This document shows, piece after piece, positions 35,633 to 43,400 of a stretch of 64,000 nt of DNA. Made by a program: the position numbers and the translations under genes. The notes below the pieces were generated by a model. That model did no database searches. It worked only from the letters and a program-made list of their open reading frames with translations, and was not told the origin of the DNA. Position 1 is the first letter of the stretch. Each line of letters begins with the position of its first letter. The stretch is from Aequorivita todarodis (GTDB lineage Bacteria > Bacteroidota > Bacteroidia > Flavobacteriales > Flavobacteriaceae), in assembly GCF_028561335.1 (NCBI RefSeq), contig NZ_JAQQTG010000020.1, forward strand, positions 62,001 through 126,000. Direction: 5' to 3'.

Positions 35633-36358
35633 TTAGTTTCTTTTAAGTTTCTTTTCCAAATTCAAGGCCTTTGGGAAAAGGATATTATTTTCCAAGTGGA
35701 TGTGCTGGTGCAGGTCCTGCTCAAACTCGTCGAGCTTTGCATAAAATGCGCGATACGTGTTACAGGCGCCCTGTGGTGGAGTAAAGTTGTTGCTCAATTT
35801 TGAAATCTTGCGCAAAATCTCGCCAGCTTCCTCGTGTTCTTCCTCCATCATTTTTATGGGGTTTTCCACAGTGCCAAAATGGATTGCGGGTACTTCGCCG
35901 TTTTCGCGCTCTGCAGTTACCAGTTTTTTGATGAAAGGGAACAGGATCAATTCTTCCTTTCTCTGGTGTGCCGCCATAGCTTGAACCACTTGTGTTACCA
36001 AAGCCTCAATTTCGGCAAGTTCGGTATAATGGTGACCGTGTACGTGGTTCACTCGTTTTGAATATTGCAAAAGCAAGGGACTGCTTTCCTCTACATAGGT
36101 ATGGTGTACGTTTATAATATGGTCGGCCAAAAAGTCCAACTTCCAACTGTTATAATCGTGGGCACGGTCCTGTACTTTGTCGAGGTTTAATAGCTCCTCT
36201 TCCAAAATTGATGGATCTACTTTGGCCTTTTCGCAGGCGCGGGCAATACTGATGCCTCCGCCGCAGCAAAAATCGATGCCATGCTTTTTGAATATATGTG
36301 CGGCCTTTATGTTTTCGGTAACCACATCGGCTACGGTACGTTCTTGGAGTGTTGTCAT
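35633..36358 (-). CDS. Iron-sulfur cluster repair di-iron protein (RIC/ScdA/YtfE)
   Basis: A 241-residue protein: N-terminal DUF542/ScdA_N domain with GIDFCCGGG (C31, C32) and a C-terminal hemerythrin-like four-helix domain with multiple His/Glu ligands (HHTYVEE, HVHGHHYTELAE, HQRKEELILFPF, EEEHEEAGE, HQHIHLENNILFP). RIC proteins repair NO- or peroxide-damaged Fe-S clusters and act on NO in the cytoplasm. The ATG at 36358 removes a non-conserved N-terminal extension. The promoter carries both regulatory motifs seen for denitrification genes. Confidence 0.93.
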   Translation of the reverse strand: MTTLQERTVADVVTENIKAAHIFKKHGIDFCCGGGISIARACEKAKVDPSILEEELLNLDKVQDRAHDYNSWKLDFLADHIINVHHTYVEESSPLLLQYSKRVNHVHGHHYTELAEIEALVTQVVQAMAAHQRKEELILFPFIKKLVTAERENGEVPAIHFGTVENPIKMMEEEHEEAGEILRKISKLSNNFTPPQGACNTYRAFYAKLDEFEQDLHQHIHLENNILFPKALNLEKKLKRN

Positions 36359-36390
36359 AATTTTTAAACTTTTAGTGAATATTATTGGTG

Positions 36391-36457
36391 CAAATTTCAA
36401 CAGAAAAAAAGGAACAAAGTATGACTTAAATCATAAAATGACATTTTTATCAGAAAT
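36391..36457 (-). promoter_or_regulatory. Promoter of RIC with CRP/FNR-type and Rrf2-type sites
   Basis: CRP/FNR-type box TGACTTAAATCA (36422-36433), 23 bp, minus-strand -7-like GAAATTTG (36398 down to 36391). Just upstream is TGAC-N6-ATCAGAAAT (36439-36457), matching 15 of 19 bases of the palindrome half in front of the Rrf2 gene at 40030-40464. Confidence 0.68.
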
Positions 36458-36508
36458 AAGGATTGGCCGTTAACTCGCTAATACTTAATAGCATTTAAGC
36501 AACAGATG

Positions 36509-36973
36509 CTATTCCCAAAAAGGATCGTGATAATCGGGAGGTTTTCCCAATTCGCTGTGTATTTCCTCTATTTTCTCCAGTTGTGCCTTCGTAGCCACTT
36601 GCTGTATTTCGTTAAAAAGCACCCGTTCCTCAAACCGGATGTGCGCATCGAGTTCCTCTTCCAAATGGTGGAGCGACTTTTCAGGGTTTTTTGTATCATT
36701 GAAAAGTCGTTTTATCCGTCGGTGTTCCTTTAGGGCGCGTTCAATTAATTCATTATCTTTTTCAAGTATCGGGAAAAGATATTTTTCCTCATCCCTAAAA
36801 TGGGGCTTTATTTCGTTTTCATAAAACCACTTTGCGTATTCCTGCAGGCGTTCGGTCTCAATATTCTTACTGAAACCTTTCCGCAGTTTCCAACTGAACA
36901 GTAGGCCAAAATGGTGTTGCCGGCTTAATGGTATCAATGCCTGATGGCGTTTAATAGGTTTTTTCTTCTCCAT
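36509..36973 (-). CDS. Hemerythrin-like HHE domain protein
   Basis: A 154-residue four-helix protein with HHE-type ligands: LSRQHHFGLLFSWKL, HFRDEEKYLFP, HRRIKRL and HIRFEERVLFNEIQ. Cytoplasmic, no signal peptide. Such proteins bind O2 or NO at a di-iron site. Four bases downstream of the zinc-ribbon gene, so in the same transcript. Confidence 0.88.
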   Translation of the reverse strand: MEKKKPIKRHQALIPLSRQHHFGLLFSWKLRKGFSKNIETERLQEYAKWFYENEIKPHFRDEEKYLFPILEKDNELIERALKEHRRIKRLFNDTKNPEKSLHHLEEELDAHIRFEERVLFNEIQQVATKAQLEKIEEIHSELGKPPDYHDPFWE

Positions 36974-36977
36974 AGAT

Positions 36978-37271
36978 TTAAGGGTTTTCTATATATTTTA
37001 TGTGTTTGCCGCCACATTTTGGGCAACGTTCCACAATTCGTTTTTTGTTTTTAAATCCGTCCACGTGCTCCACCATGAATTTCCCGACTTTAACGTATTT
37101 GTCCCGATGGTTTTTTACATCTATCTGTTTGTCCTTGGGCATTAGGCGGATTTTATCATCATATTCCTGATAGCCCCAACAAAAAGGACAGTTTTTTTCG
37201 CCAACCGCTTCTTTGGATATTTCTTTCGGTTCCTTCCGAAAAAATGTCAGTAAACGATGAATATAACCCAT
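36978..37271 (-). CDS. Small zinc-ribbon protein
   Basis: A 97-residue protein with two CxxC pairs, CPFC (near residue 28) and CPKC (near residue 84), separated by a basic linker (KDKQIDVKNHRDKYVKVGKFM). I do not recognise a named family; a rubredoxin-like or zinc-ribbon metal site is likely. It is 85 bp downstream of the SDR gene. Confidence 0.6.
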   Translation of the reverse strand: MGYIHRLLTFFRKEPKEISKEAVGEKNCPFCWGYQEYDDKIRLMPKDKQIDVKNHRDKYVKVGKFMVEHVDGFKNKKRIVERCPKCGGKHIKYIENP

Positions 37272-37356
37272 TTATATAGATTTAAAAAATGATTGTTTAT
37301 TCTAACAGACTAAAGACTCGATTATATATGAATTTTTCTATACCATTCAAATATTC

Positions 37357-38103
37357 TTATATGCTGTGTCTTTTCGTCCTATGCCAATTTTTATCCGGTG
37401 CCTTTGGGTTAAGTGGCCTAACGGTCATTTCACTTATTAGCATATTGTCCGGTGTCTTCAAAATGTGCAACAACGTAGAGGCAATATCTTCTGGCTGAAG
37501 CATGTTTCCATGGGCCTCTATTCCAGAACTCTTAAAAAAAGAAGTGTCTATAGAACCGGGATTTAAACAAGTAACCTTAATATTATATACCCTTAATTCC
37601 TTAAAAAGTGCTTCGCTAAAACCATTGATGCCATATTTTGTAGCAGAATAGGCGGCACCTTCGGCGCGGGTGGTAATGCCGAGAATGGAACCGATATTTA
37701 CTATATGTGCACTGTCTTTTTTTGGCTTCATAAGTTTTACGACTTCTGAAGTGATACTGTACATTCCATTCAGGTTGGTGTTTATCATTTTGTACCATTC
37801 GCCTGCAGGCATTTCGTCTATCTTTCCGAAAGAACCCGCGCCCGCATTGTTGATAAGAATATCCGGGGAATTTTGTTCGGAAAAAGTTTTGTCGATCCAA
37901 TTTTTTACAGCTTTTCCATCAGAAATATCAAGCTTTACGGGAATGAATTTACGGCCGATACTTTTTTGCGATTTTTGAAGCGCATCGTTATTACGGGCAA
38001 GTCCAAAAACCGTTGCGCCCGCTGCCGCCAATGCTTTGGAAATGGCTGCCCCCAGCCCACTGCTGGCGCCGGTAACGATTGCTATTTTATCTTTTAGTTC
38101 CAT
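37357..38103 (-). CDS. Short-chain dehydrogenase/reductase
   Basis: A 248-residue classical SDR: cofactor motif TGASSGLG (residues 12-19), NNAG, catalytic Ser in NIGSILGI, YSATK (Tyr-x-x-x-Lys) and a PGSID stretch after it. Substrate unknown; the gene belongs to the stress gene string downstream of the Rrf2 genes. Confidence 0.9.
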   Translation of the reverse strand: MELKDKIAIVTGASSGLGAAISKALAAAGATVFGLARNNDALQKSQKSIGRKFIPVKLDISDGKAVKNWIDKTFSEQNSPDILINNAGAGSFGKIDEMPAGEWYKMINTNLNGMYSITSEVVKLMKPKKDSAHIVNIGSILGITTRAEGAAYSATKYGINGFSEALFKELRVYNIKVTCLNPGSIDTSFFKSSGIEAHGNMLQPEDIASTLLHILKTPDNMLISEMTVRPLNPKAPDKNWHRTKRHSI

Positions 38104-38111
38104 TTGAAAAT

Positions 38112-38561
38112 TTATGGATTATAGCTGCCCGGTTCTACGCGAAAACCAATAGCCAAGCGGTTCCAACCGTTGATTGCAACAATGGCCATGGTTAGCTCCA
38201 AATGCTCTTTTTCACTAAAATGTTCGGCAACCGATGCATACAGTCCATCTGAAATTTCGTTTTGGGAAATCAAGGTCAACGCCTCGGTCCAGGCCAGTGC
38301 CGCTCGCTCCCTTTCGGAATAATAGGACGTTTCGCGCCAAGCGGATAAACCGTAGAGCCGTTGCTCCGTTTCACCAGCTTTACGGGCATCCTTGGAGTGC
38401 ATATCGATACAGTAGGCACAACCGTTGATTTGGGATGCGCGCATTTTTACCAGATGGTAGAGATTTTTCTCCAAGCCCGAGGCCGCTACATATTTTTCAA
38501 GTTCCAACATTCCCGCAATGGCCTTGGGGTCTGTTTTGTAATAATCCAATCGTTTCTGCAT
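38112..38561 (-). CDS. Carboxymuconolactone decarboxylase/AhpD-like protein
   Basis: A 149-residue AhpD-fold protein with the redox motif CAYCIDMH (CxxC plus downstream His), typical of alkylhydroperoxidase-D-like peroxidases. ATG at 38561; the frame is also open from a TTG 21 bases upstream that overlaps the reductase stop. Eight bases upstream of the SDR gene. Confidence 0.87.
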   Translation of the reverse strand: MQKRLDYYKTDPKAIAGMLELEKYVAASGLEKNLYHLVKMRASQINGCAYCIDMHSKDARKAGETEQRLYGLSAWRETSYYSERERAALAWTEALTLISQNEISDGLYASVAEHFSEKEHLELTMAIVAINGWNRLAIGFRVEPGSYNP

Positions 38562-38574
38562 TTCCGTTATTTTT

Positions 38575-39249
38575 TTAATCAAAATCTTCCGTTACGATTT
38601 TGTCCTTTGAAACATTGAGGTTGACCAATTGTTTTTCAACCGCCTCCATCATTGGCGGTGGCCCACAGAGATAGAAATACGAATCCACTGGCGAGGCATT
38701 TTGCTTTATAAACGCTTCTGAAATCTGGCCGTGCGCATATTTATCGGTTTTTTCCTCGGAAAGGATATTTATGAAATTATTTCCGAGCATTTTCTCAAAT
38801 TCATTTTTTAAGATAATATCGGAAGCGGTTTTATTGGCAAAAAGAAGTTTATTGTTGCCCAAATTTCCTTTTTTTCGCAATTCCCGAAGAATGGCAATAA
38901 AGGGCGTAACCCCTGCCCCACCGGCAATAAAAGTACCTTCGCCTTTGTATTGGATTGCCCCAAAGATATCGTTTACTATTAGGTTGTCCCCTGGCTTCAA
39001 ACTGAGCAATTCATTGGTAACCCCTTTGTGTTCGGGATAGGTCTTTATCATAAATTCCAGATAATCATCTTCGGGAAGACAGGTAAATGTAAAAGGCCTC
39101 CCTTCATTTTGCCAGCCCTGTTTGTCAATAAAAATTTCGGTGGCCTGGCCGGGGATAAAATCCACGCCCGCGGGTTTTTCTGTTACAATGTGCAGCACAT
39201 CGTGGGTGTGGTGCTCAATTGTTTTGATTTTTACAGGTTCATTTTTCAT
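38575..39249 (-). CDS. FAD/NAD(P)-binding oxidoreductase (ferredoxin reductase-like)
   Basis: A 224-residue protein: FAD-binding barrel with GRPFTFTCLP (RxxT/S type), then the nucleotide-binding domain with FIAGGAGVTPFIAILRE and closing YLCGPPPMMEAVEKQL. It lacks an attached 2Fe-2S or globin domain. It may reduce a nearby partner such as hemerythrin or an AhpD-like protein. ATG at 39249 begins the conserved part. Confidence 0.87.
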   Translation of the reverse strand: MKNEPVKIKTIEHHTHDVLHIVTEKPAGVDFIPGQATEIFIDKQGWQNEGRPFTFTCLPEDDYLEFMIKTYPEHKGVTNELLSLKPGDNLIVNDIFGAIQYKGEGTFIAGGAGVTPFIAILRELRKKGNLGNNKLLFANKTASDIILKNEFEKMLGNNFINILSEEKTDKYAHGQISEAFIKQNASPVDSYFYLCGPPPMMEAVEKQLVNLNVSKDKIVTEDFD

Positions 39250-39303
39250 ACTAAAACGGTTTATTTGTTTGATGCCTCCCTGCGCCCCAAGTTTCAAAAA
39301 AAA

Positions 39304-39645
39304 TCAATCTTTATATTGTTCCATTTCTTCCATGGCAATGGTAGCGTGGGCATAGGCCGCCCCGGCGCGCATTTCGGAAGCGACCCAAATGGCTTCCATA
39401 ATTTCCGCCTTGCTCGCGCCTTTGCGCAGGGCCTGCGGGGTATGCGCACGGATGCAATAAGGGCATTGGGTAACGTGCGCAACGGCCACGGCAATCAATT
39501 GTTTTGTCTTTTCGTCAAGGGCGCCGGCTTCAAAAACGGTCTTGCTGAAATTACGCCAGGCCTCAATATTCTTGGGAGCCAAAGCCGCCTTTTTTTGTGC
39601 CAGTTCGCGAGTGGTTTCGGGGAATATATCTTTCTTTTCCATCAT
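39304..39645 (-). CDS. Carboxymuconolactone decarboxylase family protein (AhpD-like)
   Basis: A 113-residue AhpD-fold protein with CPYCIRAHT at its centre and helix ASKAEIMEAIWVASEMRAGAAYAH. It is a second, shorter paralogue of the gene at 38112-38561. Likely peroxidase-type activity; electron donor unknown. Confidence 0.86.
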   Translation of the reverse strand: MMEKKDIFPETTRELAQKKAALAPKNIEAWRNFSKTVFEAGALDEKTKQLIAVAVAHVTQCPYCIRAHTPQALRKGASKAEIMEAIWVASEMRAGAAYAHATIAMEEMEQYKD

Positions 39646-39695
39646 TGTGAGTTTAAATTTAACAATTCTTCAACCCGATTTTAGTTAAAGAGGGT

Positions 39696-39992
39696 TTAAC
39701 TTTCAAATTCAATTTTCGAATTACTTTCCATAATGGCAATGGCGTGAAAATCGGATTTTATTTCCAGACTATGCGCCACCATAGCCGGAATGATAAAGGT
39801 TATACCCGCAAAAAGTGTATAGGTCTCTTCCGGCATTATTAAGTTGGCTTCACCCTTTAAAACAACGATTACGGCCTCGCGGGTGCTATGGTGCAGTGGC
39901 ATTTCCATCCCAGCCTTTGCGGTTACTTTCAAGGTTTTAAAGACCTTACCGTTTTTTAAGGGGATCATTTCAGGTTTGTGTATTGCTTCCAT
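39696..39992 (-). CDS. Small cupin domain protein
   Basis: A 98-residue single cupin: metal-binding strands contain MPLHHSTREAVIVVLKGEA and the second cupin motif around IPAMVAHSLE. It follows the Rrf2 gene by 37 bp. Specific activity cannot be predicted. Confidence 0.82.
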   Translation of the reverse strand: MEAIHKPEMIPLKNGKVFKTLKVTAKAGMEMPLHHSTREAVIVVLKGEANLIMPEETYTLFAGITFIIPAMVAHSLEIKSDFHAIAIMESNSKIEFES

Positions 39993-40029
39993 TTTATTAC
40001 CATTTTGTCATAAATAGTTGTAAAATTTT

Positions 40030-40464
40030 TTATCGCTTTAAAAAGGACATTCCATCATCCACGCCGTGGGCAAGTTCATAGAGACTGGTATTTTGAAGCA
40101 TTTTTTTCAAATTGTCCCGTATTCCCGCAAACTTGTTGTGCATTAGGCACGGTTGGTTCGCATCGCAGGAATCAAACCCGAGAGCGCAGCCCATATATAT
40201 GGAATCACCGTCTATGGCAGAAACAATATCGCTCAACTTAATGGCCTCTGCCCTACCCTTAGGAATTACAAAACCGCCCGTGGGCCCCTTCAGCGAATGG
40301 AGAATATCCCGCTTGGCCAATTGATGCAGGATTTTTGCGGTAAATGCTTCTGGGGAATTGACATTATAAGCGATGTCCTTTAAACTAACGCGATTTCCCA
40401 AAGAGGATTGCGAGGCAATATATACCGACGCTTTTATTCCATATTGACACGCTTTCGAAAACAT
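40030..40464 (-). CDS. Rrf2-family Fe-S regulator, NsrR-like candidate
   Basis: A 144-residue Rrf2 protein with winged helix (residues ~1-70) and three cysteines C93, C100, C106 (CALGFDSCDANQPC) at the spacing expected for a cluster-binding Rrf2 such as NsrR or IscR. Its promoter holds an 11-bp-arm palindrome whose half recurs at the RIC and porin-nirK promoters, which is why I favour an NO-sensing NsrR-like role. ATG at 40464 preferred over a TTG at 40485. First gene of the cupin-AhpD-reductase-hemerythrin string. Confidence 0.82.
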   Translation of the reverse strand: MFSKACQYGIKASVYIASQSSLGNRVSLKDIAYNVNSPEAFTAKILHQLAKRDILHSLKGPTGGFVIPKGRAEAIKLSDIVSAIDGDSIYMGCALGFDSCDANQPCLMHNKFAGIRDNLKKMLQNTSLYELAHGVDDGMSFLKR

Positions 40465-40482
40465 TACCAATTTTATATTGAG

Positions 40483-40526
40483 CAAAGGTACATAAAATTC
40501 CTATTTCTGATAAAGTTATCAGAAAT
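40483..40526 (-). promoter_or_regulatory. Rrf2 promoter with 24-bp perfect palindrome
   Basis: Perfect inverted repeat with arms ATTTCTGATAA (40503-40513) and TTATCAGAAAT (40516-40526) around AG, 12 bp upstream of a perfect minus-strand -7 element TACCTTTG (40490 down to 40483). The palindrome covers the -33 region, as expected for a repressor operator, probably autoregulatory. Confidence 0.8.
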
Positions 40527-40564
40527 AAATTATTTCAGCACGATGGCAGTTGGTTTTAAAGTGA

Positions 40565-40993
40565 TTATAGTTTCAGAAATGTTTCCCCGTTCCGAAGTTT
40601 TTCAGAAAGTTGCATTACGGTGGTATTTTCACACATATTTTTCAAACCCTCCCGAACATCATTAAACTGATCATGGACCGGACAGGGATGTTCTGAGGAA
40701 CATTCGGGGAGCCCTAAACTGCAACCTTTAAAAATGGAATCCCCATCAATACAGGCAACTATTTCCGCAAGTGTGAGTTTGGATTTCTTTTCCAAATAGA
40801 AACCGCCATTGGGACCTTTCTTTGAAAGAATTATCCCTGAACGTGCAAGTTGTTGGCAGATTTTAGCGGTAAATGGTTCCGGGGAATCAACAGCTTTGGC
40901 AATTTCGACAATATTGGGTCTTCTATCCAGTTGGGATTGCTCCGCAATGAAGAGGACAGATCTTATTCCGTATTCGCACGCTTTTGAGAACAT
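40565..40993 (-). CDS. Second Rrf2-family Fe-S regulator
   Basis: A 142-residue paralogue of the preceding protein, sharing FSKACxYGI, SPExFTAKI, KGPxGGF and IDGDSI. Cluster-type cysteines are C91, C98 and C104 (CSLGLPECSSEHPC). It has its own perfect -7 element (41009-41016) and precedes the other Rrf2 gene by 100 bp. Which of the two senses NO, and whether this one handles Fe-S or redox signals, cannot be told from sequence. Confidence 0.85.
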   Translation of the reverse strand: MFSKACEYGIRSVLFIAEQSQLDRRPNIVEIAKAVDSPEPFTAKICQQLARSGIILSKKGPNGGFYLEKKSKLTLAEIVACIDGDSIFKGCSLGLPECSSEHPCPVHDQFNDVREGLKNMCENTTVMQLSEKLRNGETFLKL

Positions 40994-41008
40994 ATTTTTT
41001 GTTTTGTT

Positions 41009-41016
41009 CAAATTTA
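41009..41016 (-). promoter_or_regulatory. -7 element of the second Rrf2 gene
   Basis: Minus-strand TAAATTTG, a perfect TAnnTTTG match, 16 bases before the ATG. Confidence 0.55.
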
Positions 41017-41039
41017 AAAAATTCCAGCAATTAAAAAGT

Positions 41040-41084
41040 ATAAAAACACCTTAAAGTCTATGTATGGAGTGTCTTAAGTTGTTG
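41040..41084 (-). terminator. Terminator of the CoA-transferase gene
   Basis: On the minus strand an imperfect hairpin with arms AACAACTTAAG and CTTTAAGGTGTT (bulged) runs into TTTTTA. It lies 27 bp past the CoA-transferase stop codon. Confidence 0.55.
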
Positions 41085-41110
41085 AAAACAAAAAAATATT
41101 CAAATAAAAG

Positions 41111-42376
41111 TTAATGAAATCGTTGTTTCGCAGCCTTCTCCAAGGCTTCCCGATGGTCGGGATGGGCAATGGAAATAAGCGCTTTGGCACGTTGTTCCAA
41201 TCCCTTTCCGAAAAGATTCACCACTCCGTACTCCGTAACCACATAATGCACGTGCGCCCTAGTGGTTGTAACGCTGGCGCCTTCCTTTAAAAAAGGGGTA
41301 ATTTTGGAAATGCCTTTATTGGTTATCGACGGCATCGCAATTATGGGCTTCCCGCCTTCTGAAAGCGAGGCGCCACGGATAAAATCCATCTGTCCGCCCA
41401 CGCCGGAATATTGGTACATCCCGATGCTATCCGCACAAACCTGGCCGGTCAAATCAATCTCAATGGCGCTGTTTATTGCCGTAACTTTCGGGTTTCGGCG
41501 AATAATGGCAGTATCATTGGTATAACCTGCTTCCTTGAAATGCACAATCGGGTTGTCGTCAATAAAGTCGTATAATTTTTTGGTTCCCATTGCGAAACAG
41601 GTAACTATTTTCCCGGTTTTTATTTCCTTGTCCTCGCCGGTAATTATTCCTTTTTCTACCAATGGAAGAATGCCGTCGCTGAACATTTCAGTGTGGATTC
41701 CCAATCGTTTATGGTTGCCCAGGTTGTGGAGCACCGCATTTGGAATATTGCCGATGCCCATTTGAAGCGTGGCGCCATCTTCCACCAATTCAGCAACATT
41801 TCTTCCTATGGTAGCCTCGATTTCAGAAGTTTCTCCTAAAATTGAAGCGTAAATAGGCGTATCTATTTCGACCCCGAAATCTACATTATTTATATGAATA
41901 ATGCCATCGCCGTGGGTTCTTGGTACGTTCGGATTGATTAGGGCAACTACATGTTTTGCAGTCTGGATGGCGGGCAGGGTAACATCAACCGAAACGCCAA
42001 GCGAACAATACCCGTGCTTATCCGGCGGTGAAACCTGAATGAAAGCCACATCCAAGGGAAGAATATTTCTTCTGAAAAGCCAATGGATTTCACTTAAAAA
42101 GACTGGAATATAATCGCCGTGGATTGTATTGACTCCTTTCCGAACATTATCGCCCACAAAACAACTGGAAAGCTTAAAAGCCTCCGTGTAAGGCGCCTGG
42201 GTGTATTTGGCCTCCCCGTGGGTGTGGATTTGGATTATCTCAACATTTTTCAGCTCGCGATAACGCTCACACAAAGTGTCTATCAACAAATTGGGCGTCA
42301 TTGCCGCGCCCTGAAAAAATACGCGATTATTTGATTTTACTATGGATACGGCCTCTTGGGCGGAAACGATTTGCAT
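41111..42376 (-). CDS. Acetyl-CoA hydrolase/transferase (CoA-transferase) family protein
   Basis: A 421-residue family I-type CoA-transferase of the acetyl-CoA hydrolase/4-hydroxybutyrate CoA-transferase group. The catalytic Glu lies in GIHTEMFSDG, the oxyanion/CoA-binding GxG-type segment in LQMGIGNIPNAVL, and GVGGQMDFIRGA is a conserved family block. Probably exchanges CoA between acetate and another acyl group. An ADP-forming acyl-CoA synthetase is encoded 5 kb away, so the pair may link to acetate metabolism. Single gene with its own terminator. Confidence 0.88.
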   Translation of the reverse strand: MQIVSAQEAVSIVKSNNRVFFQGAAMTPNLLIDTLCERYRELKNVEIIQIHTHGEAKYTQAPYTEAFKLSSCFVGDNVRKGVNTIHGDYIPVFLSEIHWLFRRNILPLDVAFIQVSPPDKHGYCSLGVSVDVTLPAIQTAKHVVALINPNVPRTHGDGIIHINNVDFGVEIDTPIYASILGETSEIEATIGRNVAELVEDGATLQMGIGNIPNAVLHNLGNHKRLGIHTEMFSDGILPLVEKGIITGEDKEIKTGKIVTCFAMGTKKLYDFIDDNPIVHFKEAGYTNDTAIIRRNPKVTAINSAIEIDLTGQVCADSIGMYQYSGVGGQMDFIRGASLSEGGKPIIAMPSITNKGISKITPFLKEGASVTTTRAHVHYVVTEYGVVNLFGKGLEQRAKALISIAHPDHREALEKAAKQRFH

Positions 42377-42382
42377 AATTAG

Positions 42383-42402
42383 CCCCCTTACCCCAAAGGG
42401 GG
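42383..42402. repeat. CCCCCTT/AAGGGGG palindrome
   Basis: Seven-base arms with a six-base loop, of the type often scattered between flavobacterial genes. A weaker relative (CCCT/AGGG) lies at about 43294-43308. The rest of the 253-base gap (42377-42629) has a CCACGAC/GTCGTGG pair at 42504 and 42576 but no supported gene. Confidence 0.55.
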
Positions 42403-42629
42403 AATCCGGGTCGGATGTTTAGTTAATAATAATGCAAAGGTTGGGAATCTTATCTGCTTCTAAAATGATTTTAGTCAGATTTTTTGGAAATTGAACTTTT
42501 GAGCCACGACGGTTGAAATTACGACTGTTGGAAGCACAACGGTTTGAAACCCGAGTGATAGTAATTATTCTTTTTGTCGTGGGTCGTGTAGCGAAGCGGT
42601 CGGGGGTCAAATCGTCGTCTTGATTCCTT

Positions 42630-43226
42630 TTACGCTTTTACATTCAGGGTTTCCAAAATATCATTAATTATTGAAACTCCTTTATCATTATTGTACCACA
42701 CTTGCAGCATTTCCTTAAAGGCATCGTCAATCTTTCCGTGATGTTCCTTGTAATCGGCAACCAATTTTGTCGCAGCCTTGGAACGTGGACCCCAAGTTTG
42801 AAGTACGTTGAAAGCTTCATCAAGCATAATAACCACGGGGATGGAGCGCGAACCATTGGTTAAAAATTCATCCATCAATTCCGGATTTTCATCTCGAAGC
42901 ACAATTTTCAAGTCGATGTTTTCTGAAAGTTGTGCAATTTTGTTTAGGAATGGAAGCGTTTGCGCCGCATCGCCACACCATGGTTCGCTAATTACCAGCC
43001 ACGTCTGTTTTTCAGAAATGTTTTTGAAAACCTCCATGCTTTCTTCCGGAATTTCAGCGGTTTTGTCCAATCGCTTGGTACGGCTGAAGTTCAGTTTTGT
43101 ATAATCAATCTTTTCTTGGGTTTCTTCGCCAGTGGTGCGGCCTTCCGCCACCAATTGTTTGAAAAGCAAGTTGTATTCGGAATAATCCATTGCTTTTTTT
43201 ACGGAGTTTTCTATTAAATTTTTCAT
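42630..43226 (-). CDS. Thioredoxin-family protein with single active-site Cys
   Basis: A 198-residue cytoplasmic thioredoxin-fold protein with the active-site loop EPWCGDAAQTLPFLNKIA and cis-Pro segment SRSIPVVIMLD. The motif is CGDA rather than CxxC, so only the nucleophilic cysteine remains and dithiol oxidoreductase activity is unlikely; a monothiol or peroxide-type role is possible. It lies downstream of nadB behind a pair of overlapping hairpins. Confidence 0.82.
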   Translation of the reverse strand: MKNLIENSVKKAMDYSEYNLLFKQLVAEGRTTGEETQEKIDYTKLNFSRTKRLDKTAEIPEESMEVFKNISEKQTWLVISEPWCGDAAQTLPFLNKIAQLSENIDLKIVLRDENPELMDEFLTNGSRSIPVVIMLDEAFNVLQTWGPRSKAATKLVADYKEHHGKIDDAFKEMLQVWYNNDKGVSIINDILETLNVKA

Positions 43227-43274
43227 CTTATTTTTTTACTTTTTTAGATTTTGTTATAAGATAATTTGGGATTC

Positions 43275-43369
43275 AGATTTCTATGATTTTGTACCCTAAC
43301 CCTAAAGGGAAATCATAGAAATCTTCATTTTTCATCCTTTAGGACAGAGGCAAAAAAATGAAGATTTCT
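43275..43369 (-). promoter_or_regulatory. Two overlapping, mutually exclusive hairpins
   Basis: Hairpin A: AGATTTCTATGATTT (43275-43289) pairs perfectly with 43310-43324. Hairpin B: AGAAATCTTCATTTTT (43317-43332) pairs perfectly with 43354-43369. Bases 43317-43324 belong to both, so only one can form at a time. The loop of A contains a CCCTAACCCTAAAGGG-type mini-palindrome. Located in the 174-bp gap between nadB and the thioredoxin-like gene, both on minus. May be a switch, or overlapping copies of a palindromic repeat. Confidence 0.75.
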
Positions 43370-43400
43370 ATTTCTTTTTAATGGCATTATTATTTCCAAA

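Noticed and set aside
42419-42610. 63-residue minus-strand reading frame between the CoA-transferase and thioredoxin-like genes
   Set aside because: Basic, low-complexity composition, no conserved pattern, no promoter or coupling to neighbours; judged non-coding.
42586-42625. Sequence with tRNA-like words (AGCGGTC and GGTCAAATC) near 42.6 kb
   Set aside because: No acceptor or anticodon stem can be formed; resemblance is limited to two short words.
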